Made by a program: the position numbers and the translations under genes. Below the pieces are notes generated by a model. That model did not search any database. It was not told the origin of the DNA and saw only the letters and a program-made list of their open reading frames with translations. A stretch of 64,000 nucleotides of DNA, from contig NZ_JAKEUO010000002.1 in assembly GCF_022397915.1 (NCBI RefSeq), positions 255,863 to 319,862 on the forward strand. The letters run 5' to 3'. Shown here piece by piece: positions 20,318 through 30,407 of the stretch; the first letter of the stretch is position 1, and the number at the start of each line of letters is the position of its first letter. The DNA comes from Vibrio sp. Isolate34. Lineage in GTDB: Bacteria; Pseudomonadota; Gammaproteobacteria; Enterobacterales; Vibrionaceae.

Positions 20318-20721
20318 ATACGGGTGAGACAATTCGAGTAAGCGATGTAATGGCTAACACTTATGTGATTATTGATGGGCTAACGACGGTGTTAGAAGCG
20401 ATTGAGATGGCAAAAAAGCACAAAGTAAAAGCCATCATCGTCGATAAACGCCATGAGCACGATGAATACGGCATCGTGTTGATGAATGATATCGCTAAGA
20501 AAGTGTTGGCGAAGAACCGCTCGCCTAAGCGTACTAACGTTTATGAAATCATGACTAAACCGGCTTTGAGCGTGTCTGCCGATATGAATGTGAAGTATTG
20601 TGCGCGCTTGTTTGAGCGTTTTGGTATCAGTCGTGCCCCTGTGGTCAGTGACCATAAGATAGTCGGTATGGTTAGTTACAATAATATCGTGATCAACGGT
20701 ATGGCGAGAGATGACGTGTAG
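20314..20721 (+). CDS. CBS-domain pair protein
   Basis: 135 residues made of two CBS domains (about 9-66 and 74-131): IRVSDVMANTYVIIDGLTTV and VYEIMTKPALSVSADMNVKY open the two halves, and GIVLMNDIAKKV and VGMVSYNNIV close them. Tandem CBS modules bind adenine nucleotides or related ligands and are common regulators of ion channels and transporters. It is the last gene of the DUF1538-DUF1538-PII-CBS operon, overlapping the PII-like gene by 4 bases. With the PII-like protein it gives the membrane pair two soluble ligand sensors. Confidence 0.85.
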   Translation: MNTGETIRVSDVMANTYVIIDGLTTVLEAIEMAKKHKVKAIIVDKRHEHDEYGIVLMNDIAKKVLAKNRSPKRTNVYEIMTKPALSVSADMNVKYCARLFERFGISRAPVVSDHKIVGMVSYNNIVINGMARDDV

Positions 20722-20768
20722 CCGTTAGATACGTACAATAGGCTCATAAATTTTATGGAGAAGTACGT

Positions 20769-21314
20769 GTGAAATTATTTTTTGCTTCAGACCTACACGG
20801 TTCGCTGCCAGCAACAGAAAAAGTATTAGAGCTATACCAAGCATCTGGTGCGCAATATTTGGTCTTATTGGGTGACATTCTGAATCACGGCCCAAGAAAC
20901 CCGATTCCAGAGGGATACAACCCGCCGGCGGTTGCAGAGAAGTTGAATGCGTTTTCTCAAGAGATCATCGCCGTTCGTGGTAACTGCGACAGCGAAGTGG
21001 ATCAGATGCTGTTGTCTTTCCCAATGATGATGGATTACTCATGGGTACTGCTTGAGTCAGGTCAGCGTATTTTCTTAACTCATGGTCACCTGTACAACAC
21101 AACGAAGCGACCAGCACTGAAAGCGGGCGATATTATTGCTCACGGCCACACCCATATCCCAGTTGCTGAATACCAAGATGATATCTTCATTTTCAATCCT
21201 AGCTCGGTGACATTCCCACGAGAAGGGCACGCAGCAAGCTATGGCCTATATGAAGACAACACCTTCAAAGTGATCAGCCTTGAAGGTGACCTAATTGTGA
21301 GCGGTCAGCTTTAA
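20769..21314 (+). CDS. yfcE: Metallophosphoesterase YfcE
   Basis: Phosphodiesterase of the calcineurin-like family; E. coli YfcE hydrolyses bis-pNPP-type substrates, physiological substrate unknown. 181 residues with the five metal motifs in order: DLHGS, GDILNHG, GNCD, THGH and GHTH. It starts at GTG with GGAG 6-7 bases upstream; no in-frame ATG is better placed. It lies 47 bases after the CBS gene without a visible terminator, so readthrough from the DUF1538 operon is possible. Confidence 0.92.
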   Translation: MKLFFASDLHGSLPATEKVLELYQASGAQYLVLLGDILNHGPRNPIPEGYNPPAVAEKLNAFSQEIIAVRGNCDSEVDQMLLSFPMMMDYSWVLLESGQRIFLTHGHLYNTTKRPALKAGDIIAHGHTHIPVAEYQDDIFIFNPSSVTFPREGHAASYGLYEDNTFKVISLEGDLIVSGQL

Positions 21315-21324
21315 TTAATAAAAT

Positions 21325-21359
21325 CGGTCGCGTAGCTTTACTTTGAATCTACGTGGCCG
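21325..21359 (-). terminator. Hairpin spanning the SelW-like stop codon
   Basis: An 11-bp stem with two G-U pairs (CGGTCGCGTAG/CTACGTGGCCG). One arm lies inside the 3' end of the SelW-like gene. A T-rich stretch (GATTTTATT) follows on the minus strand. Confidence 0.6.
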
Positions 21360-21649
21360 AGGTCTTTGTCTGGAGCTATGATGTTTCGTACTCTTTGCTT
21401 CAGAACTTTAGCCTCAGGAAAACCGCCGTCCGCTTTTCTTTCCCAAATCTGTGTTCCATTACAAAAGATCTCGAATCGTCCGCCCGTATCAGGGTGTAGA
21501 CTGACTTGTTCTATCTCCTCACTAAAGGTGTGCAGCAATTCTTGACACAACCAGCTTGAGCGAAGCATCCAATTGCATTGACGGCAATAGTGTATGGCTA
21601 CCGTCGCTTTCAATACTGTAGTCGTGGTTGGATTCGATTCCGTATTCAT
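21338..21649 (-). CDS. SelT/SelW/SelH-family (Rdx) thioredoxin-like protein
   Basis: 103 residues; the family redox motif is YCRQCNW (CxxC) near the N-terminus, with Cys where eukaryotic members have selenocysteine, followed by the conserved GGRFEIFCNGTQIWERKADGGFPEAKVLKQ block. Likely a small cytoplasmic thiol redox protein; no substrate is known for bacterial members. The first 15 or so residues before AIHYCRQC are unusually Thr-rich, so the true start could lie slightly downstream, but no better ATG is available. Next to a TauE/SafE permease gene on the same strand (18 bases). Confidence 0.85.
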   Translation of the reverse strand: MNTESNPTTTTVLKATVAIHYCRQCNWMLRSSWLCQELLHTFSEEIEQVSLHPDTGGRFEIFCNGTQIWERKADGGFPEAKVLKQRVRNIIAPDKDLGHVDSK

Positions 21650-21667
21650 AGTTAATCCTTTAAAATT

Positions 21668-22423
21668 CTAAATCAATAGCTTTATACCGACGGCAAACGT
21701 CAATATTTCAAAAGCAGTTTTGACGAGCTGGTTGCTTGAACGGTTGGCAAGAAATGCACCTAGGCTTCCACCTATAAATGAGCTAAGTAGAAGTATAGGT
21801 AGCCACAACCAGTATATCGGCGCGCCAGCTTGTACGATTGCGATACCGCCGATGCCATTCCAGAACAGGCCAACACATATCATGGTGAGCGCCACGGCCT
21901 GTTTATAAGTGAAACCAAACCAGCGAACAAGAAACAAGGTCACCAACAGTCCAGATCCCGCAGTCAGGGAGCCGTTGATGATGCCAATGAGCGCGAGCCC
22001 AATGCCACCAATAATCCAACCTTTGGTATCTCGGTTTTTGAGTTGTTCCTCTTGTCCCAATTGCTTCTTTAGTCGCGAGTAGACGCCAAGCGCTAAGATC
22101 ATCGCCCCAAGCAGTTTTTGTGCAATATCATCTGGAATCAGTAACACGATATTTGCCCCAATAACAACGCCGATGCTGCCAACAAGGATCAGATAGCAAC
22201 AAATTCTCCAACTGAGCGTGCCGCCTTTAATATGTGTATAAGCAGCGCCCAAACCTAAAGCGACACTGGCGACTTTGTGTGTTGCTAAGGCGACCGAAAA
22301 GGGGAGGCCAAGAAAGATAAGCAGTGGGAATTGAAGTAGTCCGGCACCACCACCCGATAAGGAGGCGAGGGTATTGGCGATCAATGAACCAAAAAAGAGG
22401 GCAAGTGAGTTTATCCAATCCAT
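21668..22423 (-). CDS. TauE/SafE-family membrane transporter
   Basis: 251 residues, about eight membrane segments in two repeats, the pattern of the sulfite/organosulfonate exporter family (DUF81). Typical repeats are SLSGGGAGLLQFPLLIFLGLP near the N-terminus and GIINGSLTAGSGLLVTLFLV in the second half. Substrate cannot be deduced: members export or import sulfite, sulfoacetate or other small anions. It is separated from toxS by a terminator and sits 18 bases before the SelW-like gene, so these two may be cotranscribed. Confidence 0.88.
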   Translation of the reverse strand: MDWINSLALFFGSLIANTLASLSGGGAGLLQFPLLIFLGLPFSVALATHKVASVALGLGAAYTHIKGGTLSWRICCYLILVGSIGVVIGANIVLLIPDDIAQKLLGAMILALGVYSRLKKQLGQEEQLKNRDTKGWIIGGIGLALIGIINGSLTAGSGLLVTLFLVRWFGFTYKQAVALTMICVGLFWNGIGGIAIVQAGAPIYWLWLPILLLSSFIGGSLGAFLANRSSNQLVKTAFEILTFAVGIKLLI

Positions 22424-22452
22424 AGAATTTCGTACTTGTAAGTTTTAGATAA

Positions 22453-22479
22453 CAAAAAGGGGCTTCATGCCCCTTTTTC
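22453..22479 (-). terminator. Intrinsic terminator of toxRS
   Basis: AAAAAGGGGC and GCCCCTTTTT pair around TTCAT; the T tract reads on the minus strand after toxS, and the structure is symmetrical. Confidence 0.9.
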
Positions 22480-22538
22480 TATTGGTTTACCGCTTCATGG
22501 TATTCAGCTATTGATACACAGTAAATAGCTATCCAATG

Positions 22539-23054
22539 TTAGTTTGAAAACAATACGGTTGAACCGTGATTTAAGCTAGTCAGTAGCAGTGCTTTCGGGT
22601 TAACGATGTCGATGCGTCGGCTTTGCTCTGCATCCATTTTTATAACCTGAGTGATAAGTTCGAGTTGTCCTTCCGAAAAATCTTGGCGCTGAGCTGAAGT
22701 CACATCTTTAAACTCTGTTGGTGAAACCAATAGGTAGTTGTCGTTGATATCCCACTGACCCGTTTCCGAAATGTTGATGACATTCGCAGGCTCAGTTTGA
22801 GTACCATACAGTCTAACCACTGACATTCTAAGGTATGTACCATTTGGTAGGTATTTCGCATTTGATGACAGCTCAACTTTACGAAGCGGGCCGATAGAAT
22901 CCGCTTGCTTGTTATCGCTAATCAGCGTAACCATTTTCGATTGCCATTCATGCTGAGTGAGCAAGCGCTCTACTTTTGCATCGCTGCCCCAATACAACCA
23001 ACCACTTAAAAATGCAGATAGAGCCAGTAAAATAATTGATACTTTTAATTTCAT
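22539..23054 (-). CDS. toxS: ToxS, periplasmic partner of ToxR
   Basis: Membrane-anchored periplasmic effector that stabilises ToxR. 171 residues: short cytoplasmic start, one membrane segment (KVSIILLALSAFLSGWLYWG) and a periplasmic domain of about 145 residues. The frame extends four codons upstream to a GTG inside toxR, but the ATG at 23054, one base after the toxR stop, is the natural coupled start. Only the toxRS order, topology and sequence are seen here; interaction with ToxR is known from other vibrios. Confidence 0.93.
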   Translation of the reverse strand: MKLKVSIILLALSAFLSGWLYWGSDAKVERLLTQHEWQSKMVTLISDNKQADSIGPLRKVELSSNAKYLPNGTYLRMSVVRLYGTQTEPANVINISETGQWDINDNYLLVSPTEFKDVTSAQRQDFSEGQLELITQVIKMDAEQSRRIDIVNPKALLLTSLNHGSTVLFSN

Positions 23055-23055
23055 G

Positions 23056-23967
23056 TTACTGACCACCGTTACAAATGTCGTTTATATCCGACTGGTTTGC
23101 GTAAATTCTTAGGGTTACATTCTCGCTTGAGTAATCTTGCGGGTGAATGTAGTTGAGAGCAAGGTTGTTGGTTTGGCCACCTGTTGCGATCACTTCAGTC
23201 GGCTTTAGCATGCCTGTGTGATTGGTGTTGTAACGCAATACGCATTTCTCAATTGCAGGTAGCCAGCTCGTAAGATCTGGATGGTTGATTGGTGATTGAA
23301 CCTTTACGCCATCCACTTCAGCCAATGTTTTGAACTCGGATTCTGCCGGGTTAGTAAACGTTAAAACGAGAATCGGCATGATGAAAGCAATAAGTAGCAA
23401 CCAAAACGTTAACCACTTATTTGTGCTTTTAGCTGGAGCTGCAGCAGGAGCTCGTGTTGGTTCAGCTTCGACATTGGTTTCTTGAACCTTTGCTACTGGC
23501 TCTGACTCAACCGTTTCAGTAACCGTTTCTTCAGTCGCTGCAGGCGTTGCAAACGTCAAGATAGGTTCTACGTCATTTTCGGCAATTTCAGCAGCTACTG
23601 GCTGATCATTTGATGAAAGTGGTGCAGAGCGCTCAACGGTCGCAATGAATTGATAACCGCGTTTAGGCACTGTCTTTACGAATTCTGGGGATTTGGTCGA
23701 ATCTTTCAGCATCTTTCTTAGTGTTGATACAGCTTGCGTTAAGCTAGAGTCATCAACCTCAAAGCCTTGGTCTCGCCAAACATACTCGTGTAATTCATTA
23801 CGAGTGATAACTTCATTGGGTCTTTCCGACAGCATCAAGAGAATGCGGCTTTCATTGCTGCCAAGGCGTACGACTTCTCCGTCGCTCATTTGGTCAACAA
23901 GTGAGTTGCTGTTTGGATCGAAGACAAACCGCTGTGCGAGAATAAACTTTGTGCCGATATTGCTCAT
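23056..23967 (-). CDS. toxR: ToxR, transmembrane transcriptional regulator
   Basis: Inner-membrane-bound winged-helix regulator of outer-membrane porins, bile and pressure responses in vibrios. 303 residues: OmpR-type DNA-binding domain (about 20-110, with EVDDSSLTQAVSTLRKMLKD and VKTVPKRGYQFIATV), a poorly conserved Glu/Pro/Ala-rich linker (115-183), membrane helix (185-205) and a periplasmic domain with the conserved C242 and C299, which pair in other ToxR proteins. Divergent from htpG across 271 bases, as in Vibrio cholerae. The porins it would regulate are not in the adjacent region. Confidence 0.97.
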   Translation of the reverse strand: MSNIGTKFILAQRFVFDPNSNSLVDQMSDGEVVRLGSNESRILLMLSERPNEVITRNELHEYVWRDQGFEVDDSSLTQAVSTLRKMLKDSTKSPEFVKTVPKRGYQFIATVERSAPLSSNDQPVAAEIAENDVEPILTFATPAATEETVTETVESEPVAKVQETNVEAEPTRAPAAAPAKSTNKWLTFWLLLIAFIMPILVLTFTNPAESEFKTLAEVDGVKVQSPINHPDLTSWLPAIEKCVLRYNTNHTGMLKPTEVIATGGQTNNLALNYIHPQDYSSENVTLRIYANQSDINDICNGGQ

Positions 23968-24133
23968 TGAATTCTTCTACTTTTGGAGGATTTGGGGTGC
24001 GAAATAGACAAATCTCAGGTGAAGTTCAGTTAATTCTTCACCAAATCATGGCTTCTTTTATGTTCTTTTATATTTATCAGACTCAAGGATAATAAAAACA
24101 GATCAAAAAAACAGTGTTTTTATGATTTTTGAC

Positions 24134-24159
24134 CTTGAATTTACATTTGTCATCCTCAT
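24134..24159 (+). promoter_or_regulatory. Candidate heat-shock (sigma-32) promoter of htpG
   Basis: CTTGAA at 24134-24139 and CCTCAT at 24154-24159 are separated by 14 bases, close to the CTTGAA-N13/14-CCCCAT sigma-32 pattern. It lies 80 bases upstream of the htpG ATG and reads away from toxR. Confidence 0.5.
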
Positions 24160-24238
24160 GTTAATGAACATAAGAGTGGCATCAAGTGTTACGCCCCTAT
24201 GGTTATTCAACATAAAGTATAGATGTTTTGGAGTAAAA

Positions 24239-26143
24239 ATGAGCGAAACGGCAACGCAAAATAAAGAGACTCGTGGCTTTCAATCTGAAGTAAAACAACT
24301 ACTTCATCTAATGATTCACTCACTGTATTCAAATAAAGAAATCTTCCTACGTGAGCTGATCTCTAACGCATCTGACGCGGCTGACAAGCTGCGTTTTCAA
24401 GCCCTATCTAATGGTGACCTTTACCAAGGTGATGCTGATTTAGGTGTGAAACTTTCATTCAACGCTGAAGCAAACACCTTAACGATTTCTGATAACGGTA
24501 TCGGTATGAGCCGTGACAACGTTATTGAGCATTTAGGTACGATTGCTAAATCAGGCACTGCAGACTTTTTCTCAAAACTGTCTGAAGACCAAAGCAAAGA
24601 CTCTCAATTGATTGGTCAATTTGGTGTTGGTTTCTATTCTGCATTCATCGTTGCAGATGCGGTAACCGTTCGCACTCGTGCAGCTGGCCTAGCAAGCAAT
24701 GAAGCCGTTCAATGGCACTCTGCTGGCGAAGGCGATTACACCATCGAGGATATCACCAAAGAATCTCGCGGTACCGACATCATTCTGCACATGCGTGAAG
24801 ACGGTAAAGAGTTCTTAAACGAATGGCGCCTGCGTGAAGTGATCGGTAAGTACTCTGATCACATCGGTATCCCTGTTTCTATCTTCACAGCAGTGAAAGA
24901 TGACGAAGGTAAAGACACCGAAGAGAAGCATTGGGAACAGATTAACAAGGCGCAAGCGCTTTGGACTCGTAACAAATCTGATATCGAGAAAGAAGAGTAC
25001 CAAGAGTTTTACAAGCACGTATCTCACGACTTTGCTGATCCACTGACGTGGAGCCACAACAAGGTTGAAGGTAAGAACGACTACACAAGCCTGCTTTACA
25101 TCCCAGCTAAAGCACCTTGGGACATGATGAATCGTGACCATAAGAGCGGCTTAAAGCTTTATGTACAGCGTGTATTCATCATGGACGATGCTGAACAGTT
25201 CATGCCATCTTACATGCGTTTTGTTCGCGGCTTGATAGATTCAAACGATCTGCCTCTGAACGTGTCGCGTGAAATCCTGCAAGATAACAAGGTGACTCAG
25301 TCTCTTCGTGGCGCATGTACTAAGCGTGTTCTAACTATGCTTGAGCGCATGGCGAAGAACGACAACGACAAGTACTTAGAGTTTTGGAAAGAGTTTGGCC
25401 TAGTAATGAAAGAAGGCCCAGCTGAAGACATGGCGAACAAAGAGAAGATCGCGGGTCTACTTCGTTTCTCATCAACAGAAGTGGATTCAGCTGAACAAAC
25501 TATCAGCCTAGAATCTTACGTTGGGCGCATGAAAGAAGGCCAAGATAAGATCTATTACCTAACAGCAGATAGCTACGCTGCAGCTAAGAACAGCCCGCAC
25601 TTGGAGCAGTTCAAAGCAAAAGGTATTGAAGTGGTTCTAATGTACGATCGCATTGATGAGTACGTAATGAACTACCTAACTGATTTTGATGGCAAGCAGT
25701 TCCAATCGATAACCAAAGCGGGCCTAGATCTAAGCAAGTTTGAAGGTGAAGAAGAGAAAGAGAAGCAGAAAGAGACGGAAGAAGAGTTCAAGTCTGTTGT
25801 AGAGCGCACTCAATCTTACCTAGGTGGTCGTGTTAAAGAAGTTCGCACTACATTCAAGTTAGCAACAACACCGGCTGTTGTTGTAACTGACGACTTCGAA
25901 ATGGGTACGCAAATGGCTAAGCTTCTTGAAGCTGCGGGTCAAGCGGCACCTGAAGTGAAGTACATCTTCGAGATTAACCCTGAGCACGCTCTGGTTAAAC
26001 AGATGGCAGACGAAGCAGACGAGCAAGCGTTTGGTCGTTGGGTTGAGTTGCTACTTGGTCAAGCGATGCTGGCTGAAAAGGGCTCAATGGAAGATCCGTC
26101 ACAATTCTTGGGTGCAATCAACGAGCTACTGACAAAGCGTTAG
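24239..26143 (+). CDS. htpG: Chaperone HtpG (bacterial Hsp90)
   Basis: ATP-dependent dimeric chaperone. The frame is open from 24122, but the ATG at 24239 ([15 protein letters not shown]) has GGAG at proper spacing and gives 634 residues, the family length; the upstream 39 codons overlap the candidate promoter. GHKL ATPase motifs are intact ([40 protein letters not shown]), as are the middle domain (LNVSREILQ, with the catalytic Arg region) and the C-terminal dimerisation domain. Confidence 0.97.
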   Translation: MSETATQNKETRGFQSEVKQLLHLMIHSLYSNKEIFLRELISNASDAADKLRFQALSNGDLYQGDADLGVKLSFNAEANTLTISDNGIGMSRDNVIEHLGTIAKSGTADFFSKLSEDQSKDSQLIGQFGVGFYSAFIVADAVTVRTRAAGLASNEAVQWHSAGEGDYTIEDITKESRGTDIILHMREDGKEFLNEWRLREVIGKYSDHIGIPVSIFTAVKDDEGKDTEEKHWEQINKAQALWTRNKSDIEKEEYQEFYKHVSHDFADPLTWSHNKVEGKNDYTSLLYIPAKAPWDMMNRDHKSGLKLYVQRVFIMDDAEQFMPSYMRFVRGLIDSNDLPLNVSREILQDNKVTQSLRGACTKRVLTMLERMAKNDNDKYLEFWKEFGLVMKEGPAEDMANKEKIAGLLRFSSTEVDSAEQTISLESYVGRMKEGQDKIYYLTADSYAAAKNSPHLEQFKAKGIEVVLMYDRIDEYVMNYLTDFDGKQFQSITKAGLDLSKFEGEEEKEKQKETEEEFKSVVERTQSYLGGRVKEVRTTFKLATTPAVVVTDDFEMGTQMAKLLEAAGQAAPEVKYIFEINPEHALVKQMADEADEQAFGRWVELLLGQAMLAEKGSMEDPSQFLGAINELLTKR

Positions 26144-27176
<1,033 letters not shown>

Positions 27177-27211
27177 TTGGCTAACAGCCAGTTTTAGAAT
27201 TTGATATATTG

Positions 27212-27239
27212 GAAGCGACCTTAAGGGGCGCTTTTTTTG
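27212..27239 (+). terminator. Intrinsic terminator of adk
   Basis: AAGCGACC and GGGGCGCTT pair with one mismatch, followed by seven T residues. Confidence 0.8.
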
Positions 27240-27455
27240 TTTCAATTTTTAGTACGATACCAATCTAGATAATTCGATTACACATCATTCAAGATGAAAC
27301 CGTTTTTGATGAAGGTGGCTCACAATCGAGAGTAGATGTTGCGATATCCCATTTAAAGAATGATTATTCAGGCATTTAGTGGGAAGCAATGATCTTAAAC
27401 TTATGAAGATTAGTATATTACTTTCCAGAAAATCACATATTGGTCTCAGGTATCT

Positions 27456-28418
27456 ATGGAAAATAATAAAAAGCAGGGCGTTTTACTGGTGAACTTAGGT
27501 ACGCCAGATTCTGCGACCCCAGCTGGCGTTCGTCGATTTTTGAGTGAGTTCTTGCACGACAAGCGAGTAGTGAACCTAACTCGTTGGCTTTGGTGTCCTA
27601 TTCTGCATGGGGTGATTCTTCCTATTCGTTCACCTAAGGTCGCGAAGTTGTATCAGTCGGTTTGGATGGATGATGGCTCACCACTGCTTGTTTACTCGCA
27701 GAGACAAGCGGAAAAGCTAGAGAAAAAATTAGAGATGCCGGTTGCATTGGGAATGACCTATGGTAACCCAAGCCTTAAGACGGGTATCGAACAACTGATG
27801 GAGCAGGGTGTAGAAGAGATCATTGTATTGCCTTTGTACCCTCAGTACTCAGGTACAACGACAGCAGCTGTTTCTGATGGCTTAACCAAAGCTTTTAAGC
27901 AGATGCCTGTAATTCCAAGCTATCGCTTTATTCGTGATTACTACTCACATCCGAGCTATGCCAAAGCACTGGCTGAAAGCGTTCGCAGTCATTGGGATCA
28001 AAATGGCAGAGCCGATCACTTGGTTTGTTCGTTCCACGGCATTCCGAAGCGCTTAGCTGATGAAGGCGATATCTATCCACAACACTGTGAAGCAACGACA
28101 AAACTCCTTGCAGCAGAGCTAGGTTTATCTGAAGAAGACATTACCATGACCTACCAATCTCGATTTGGTCGAGAGGAGTGGTTGAAGCCTTACACAGACG
28201 AAACGCTAGAGTCATTGCCAGGAAAAGGTATTAAGAAGATTGATATCATGGCTCCTGCATTCTCGGTGGATTGCTTGGAAACACTGGAAGAGATTTCAGA
28301 TCAGTGTAAAGAGACCTTTATTGAAGCTGGTGGCTCAGACTTTAGCTACATTATGTGTCTTAATGATAGAGACTCGCATATCGACATGATGGCTGAACTG
28401 GTAGCGCTTCATCGCTAA
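27456..28418 (+). CDS. hemH: Ferrochelatase
   Basis: Last enzyme of protoheme synthesis: inserts Fe(II) into protoporphyrin IX. 320 residues, as in E. coli. The conserved opening [17 protein letters not shown], active-site CSFHGIPKR with the metal-binding His, [16 protein letters not shown], and the Glu-containing CLETLEEI are all present. It lies 279 bases after adk. Confidence 0.97.
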   Translation: MENNKKQGVLLVNLGTPDSATPAGVRRFLSEFLHDKRVVNLTRWLWCPILHGVILPIRSPKVAKLYQSVWMDDGSPLLVYSQRQAEKLEKKLEMPVALGMTYGNPSLKTGIEQLMEQGVEEIIVLPLYPQYSGTTTAAVSDGLTKAFKQMPVIPSYRFIRDYYSHPSYAKALAESVRSHWDQNGRADHLVCSFHGIPKRLADEGDIYPQHCEATTKLLAAELGLSEEDITMTYQSRFGREEWLKPYTDETLESLPGKGIKKIDIMAPAFSVDCLETLEEISDQCKETFIEAGGSDFSYIMCLNDRDSHIDMMAELVALHR

Positions 28419-28443
28419 GTGATGTGTCGATTGAATAGATAAC

Positions 28444-28474
28444 AAAAGGGCTGCTCATTGAGCAGCCCTTTTTG
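28444..28474. terminator. Bidirectional terminator between hemH and the peptide transporter
   Basis: AAAAGGGCTGCTC and GAGCAGCCCTTTT form a perfect 13-bp stem with T tracts on both strands, between convergent genes. Confidence 0.92.
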
Positions 28475-28508
28475 ATCTTGATGTTTCTTCTCGAAATAGA
28501 GCTAGATA

Positions 28509-29903
28509 TTAAGCCACAGACGTTTCTGCTGTCTCAGCTTTTGGCTTTGCTTCAAGCGTCATGTTGGTTTCTACACCGTGCATCCATGATACAAGCTTAC
28601 CAGCACAAAGAAGCAATAATACACCACTAATTGTCGCTGTAATCGCGATACCACCAAAGATAGACATTGCGCCAAGTTCACCAACGTGAGAACCCACTAG
28701 GCCTGCTACGTAGTTTGCAACCGCATTGAAGCCAAACCAAGCGCCCATCATTAGTGATGCTAAACGAAGCGGAGCTAGCTTAGTGACCAACGACAGGCCA
28801 ATAGGCGATAGACAAAGCTCACCGAGTGTATGGAAGAAGAAAGCACCCACTAGCCATAACATCGATGTTTTCACTGTTAGGTCACCACCTTGCTCCATTA
28901 CCGCCCCCATCATGCACACAAAGCCAAGTGCTAAGAAGAACAGAGCCATCGCAAACTTAACAGGTGAGTTTGGTTCACGCTTACCTAATTTAACCCAAAA
29001 TGCAGCGATGATCGGTGCAAGTGTAATGATGAAGAATGGGTTTAGAGATTGGAACCAAGCAGCTGGAACTTCAAAACTACCAATCATACGGTCAGTATAT
29101 TGTTGAGTGTAGATGTTCATTAGGCCGCCAGCTTGTTCAAAGCCAGCCCAGAAGACGATCACGAACAGACCCATAATCAGAATAACTTTTAGTCTGTCGA
29201 ACTCTTCTTTGGTGAGTGGTGCTTTCTCTTTTGATTTGTTCAGCTCTTTTGCTCGAGCAGCCGCAGGTACAGAACCGATGTTGCCTAACCAAGATTGAGC
29301 CATCGTCATTTGCATGATCAAGCTAATAACCATACCAATACCAGCTGCCAAGAAGCCTGCTTTCCAACCGAATGAATCCACTGCTGCACCCGAAATCAAG
29401 CCACCAAGTAGTGCGCCTAAGTTGATGCCCATGTAGAAAATGGTGAAAGCACCATCACGGCGGTTATCACCTTCTTGGTACAAGTCGCCAACCATGGTCG
29501 AGATGTTTGGTTTAAACATACCGTTACCGCTGATAAGCAGTGCTAAACCAAGGTACAGAGCGTTGACTTGGTCTAAGCCAATAAAGCCGTTCGGTAGGGC
29601 AAGTGTGAATTGGCCTAGAGCCATTAATACACCACCAATCAGGATCGATTTACGTTGTCCTAGGTAGTTATCGGCAATCCAGCCACCAATTAATGGTGTG
29701 ATGTAGACTAAACCCGTGTAGATCCCGTAGAGATCGAGTGCGTCTTTTGTTGACCAACCAAGGCCACCATTAAGGGTGGTATCAGTTAAGAATAAAACAA
29801 GAATTGCACGCATTGCATAGTAGGAGAAACGTTCCCATAGCTCTGTGCTAAATAGTAGAAATAGGCCTCTAGGGTGGCCAAAGATGTTGTGAGTGCTTGG
29901 CAT
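28509..29903 (-). CDS. POT/PTR-family proton-dependent oligopeptide transporter
   Basis: Inner-membrane di-/tripeptide:proton symporter of the MFS fold. 464 residues, about 14 hydrophobic segments. The family ExxER motif is at residues 21-25 (ELWERFSYYAMRAILVLFL), with PTR signatures IGGWIADNYLGQRKSI and FTIFYMGINLGALLGGLISG. The E. coli homologues are DtpA-D; which one it corresponds to cannot be settled. Single-gene transcript, divergent from rfaH. Confidence 0.92.
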   Translation of the reverse strand: MPSTHNIFGHPRGLFLLFSTELWERFSYYAMRAILVLFLTDTTLNGGLGWSTKDALDLYGIYTGLVYITPLIGGWIADNYLGQRKSILIGGVLMALGQFTLALPNGFIGLDQVNALYLGLALLISGNGMFKPNISTMVGDLYQEGDNRRDGAFTIFYMGINLGALLGGLISGAAVDSFGWKAGFLAAGIGMVISLIMQMTMAQSWLGNIGSVPAAARAKELNKSKEKAPLTKEEFDRLKVILIMGLFVIVFWAGFEQAGGLMNIYTQQYTDRMIGSFEVPAAWFQSLNPFFIITLAPIIAAFWVKLGKREPNSPVKFAMALFFLALGFVCMMGAVMEQGGDLTVKTSMLWLVGAFFFHTLGELCLSPIGLSLVTKLAPLRLASLMMGAWFGFNAVANYVAGLVGSHVGELGAMSIFGGIAITATISGVLLLLCAGKLVSWMHGVETNMTLEAKPKAETAETSVA

Positions 29904-30407
29904 AAGTTTTACTAATTTTAGGTATTAAAAGATTTTATAGTCACTTATGTATACAGAGCGGAATAACCATCTGCAATAGGCGTCTTTTATGGTTACGATA
30001 ACTAAACTTTTATAAGTCCATGAAAATAAGGGGTTTTCTATGCAATGTTACCCAGATAATGCGTGCTGCAAACTAATTTTCCAGTTTTGAGCTGGACGCA
30101 TAGTGAGCTTTTTAAAAGAATTACCGAATAGCAAAAGTGAAATGCATTGACTTGTTGTATCGTTTCTGTGTTTATATGGTATGATGTGTTCTATTGGTGT
30201 GGCCATACATACGCTTACAAAAATGCGCCTTTTTATCTGTAAATGATCCCTGTACAATGCTTAACCACTTTTCGGACCTATGACTTTTTGTCGATAAGTT
30301 GGTCTGTTACGCATAATTTCTTGCTTATCAGTCTTCATTTTATTAACGGTGATTAAACCGTTTTAGGCTTGTGGTAAAATGTCCAAAAATAGAAAATGGC
30401 TAGTAAA
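29904..30407. other. Intergenic region between the peptide transporter and rfaH
   Basis: A 500-base divergent promoter region. GTGGTAAAAT at about 30370 could be an extended -10 for rfaH. A 16-codon frame with a good Shine-Dalgarno is listed separately. Nothing else is recognisable. Confidence 0.45.
30040..30090 (+). CDS. Possible 16-residue Cys-containing leader peptide
   Basis: ATG at 30040 with AAGGGG six bases upstream; the product would be MQCYPDNACCKLIFQF. Flanking bases can pair (TGCGT/ACGCA around 30060-30101) and are followed by GAGCTTTTT, loosely like an attenuator. It is 320 bases before rfaH. This may be chance; only the ribosome-binding site is notable. Confidence 0.2.
   Translation: MQCYPDNACCKLIFQF

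Noticed and set aside
20721..20769. yfcE as a fifth member of the DUF1538 operon
   Set aside because: Only 47 bases apart with no terminator, so readthrough is possible, but there is no overlap, yfcE has its own ribosome-binding site and its function has no obvious link.
24122..24238. N-terminal extension of HtpG by 39 codons
   Set aside because: No Shine-Dalgarno, not present in the family, and it overlaps the candidate sigma-32 promoter.
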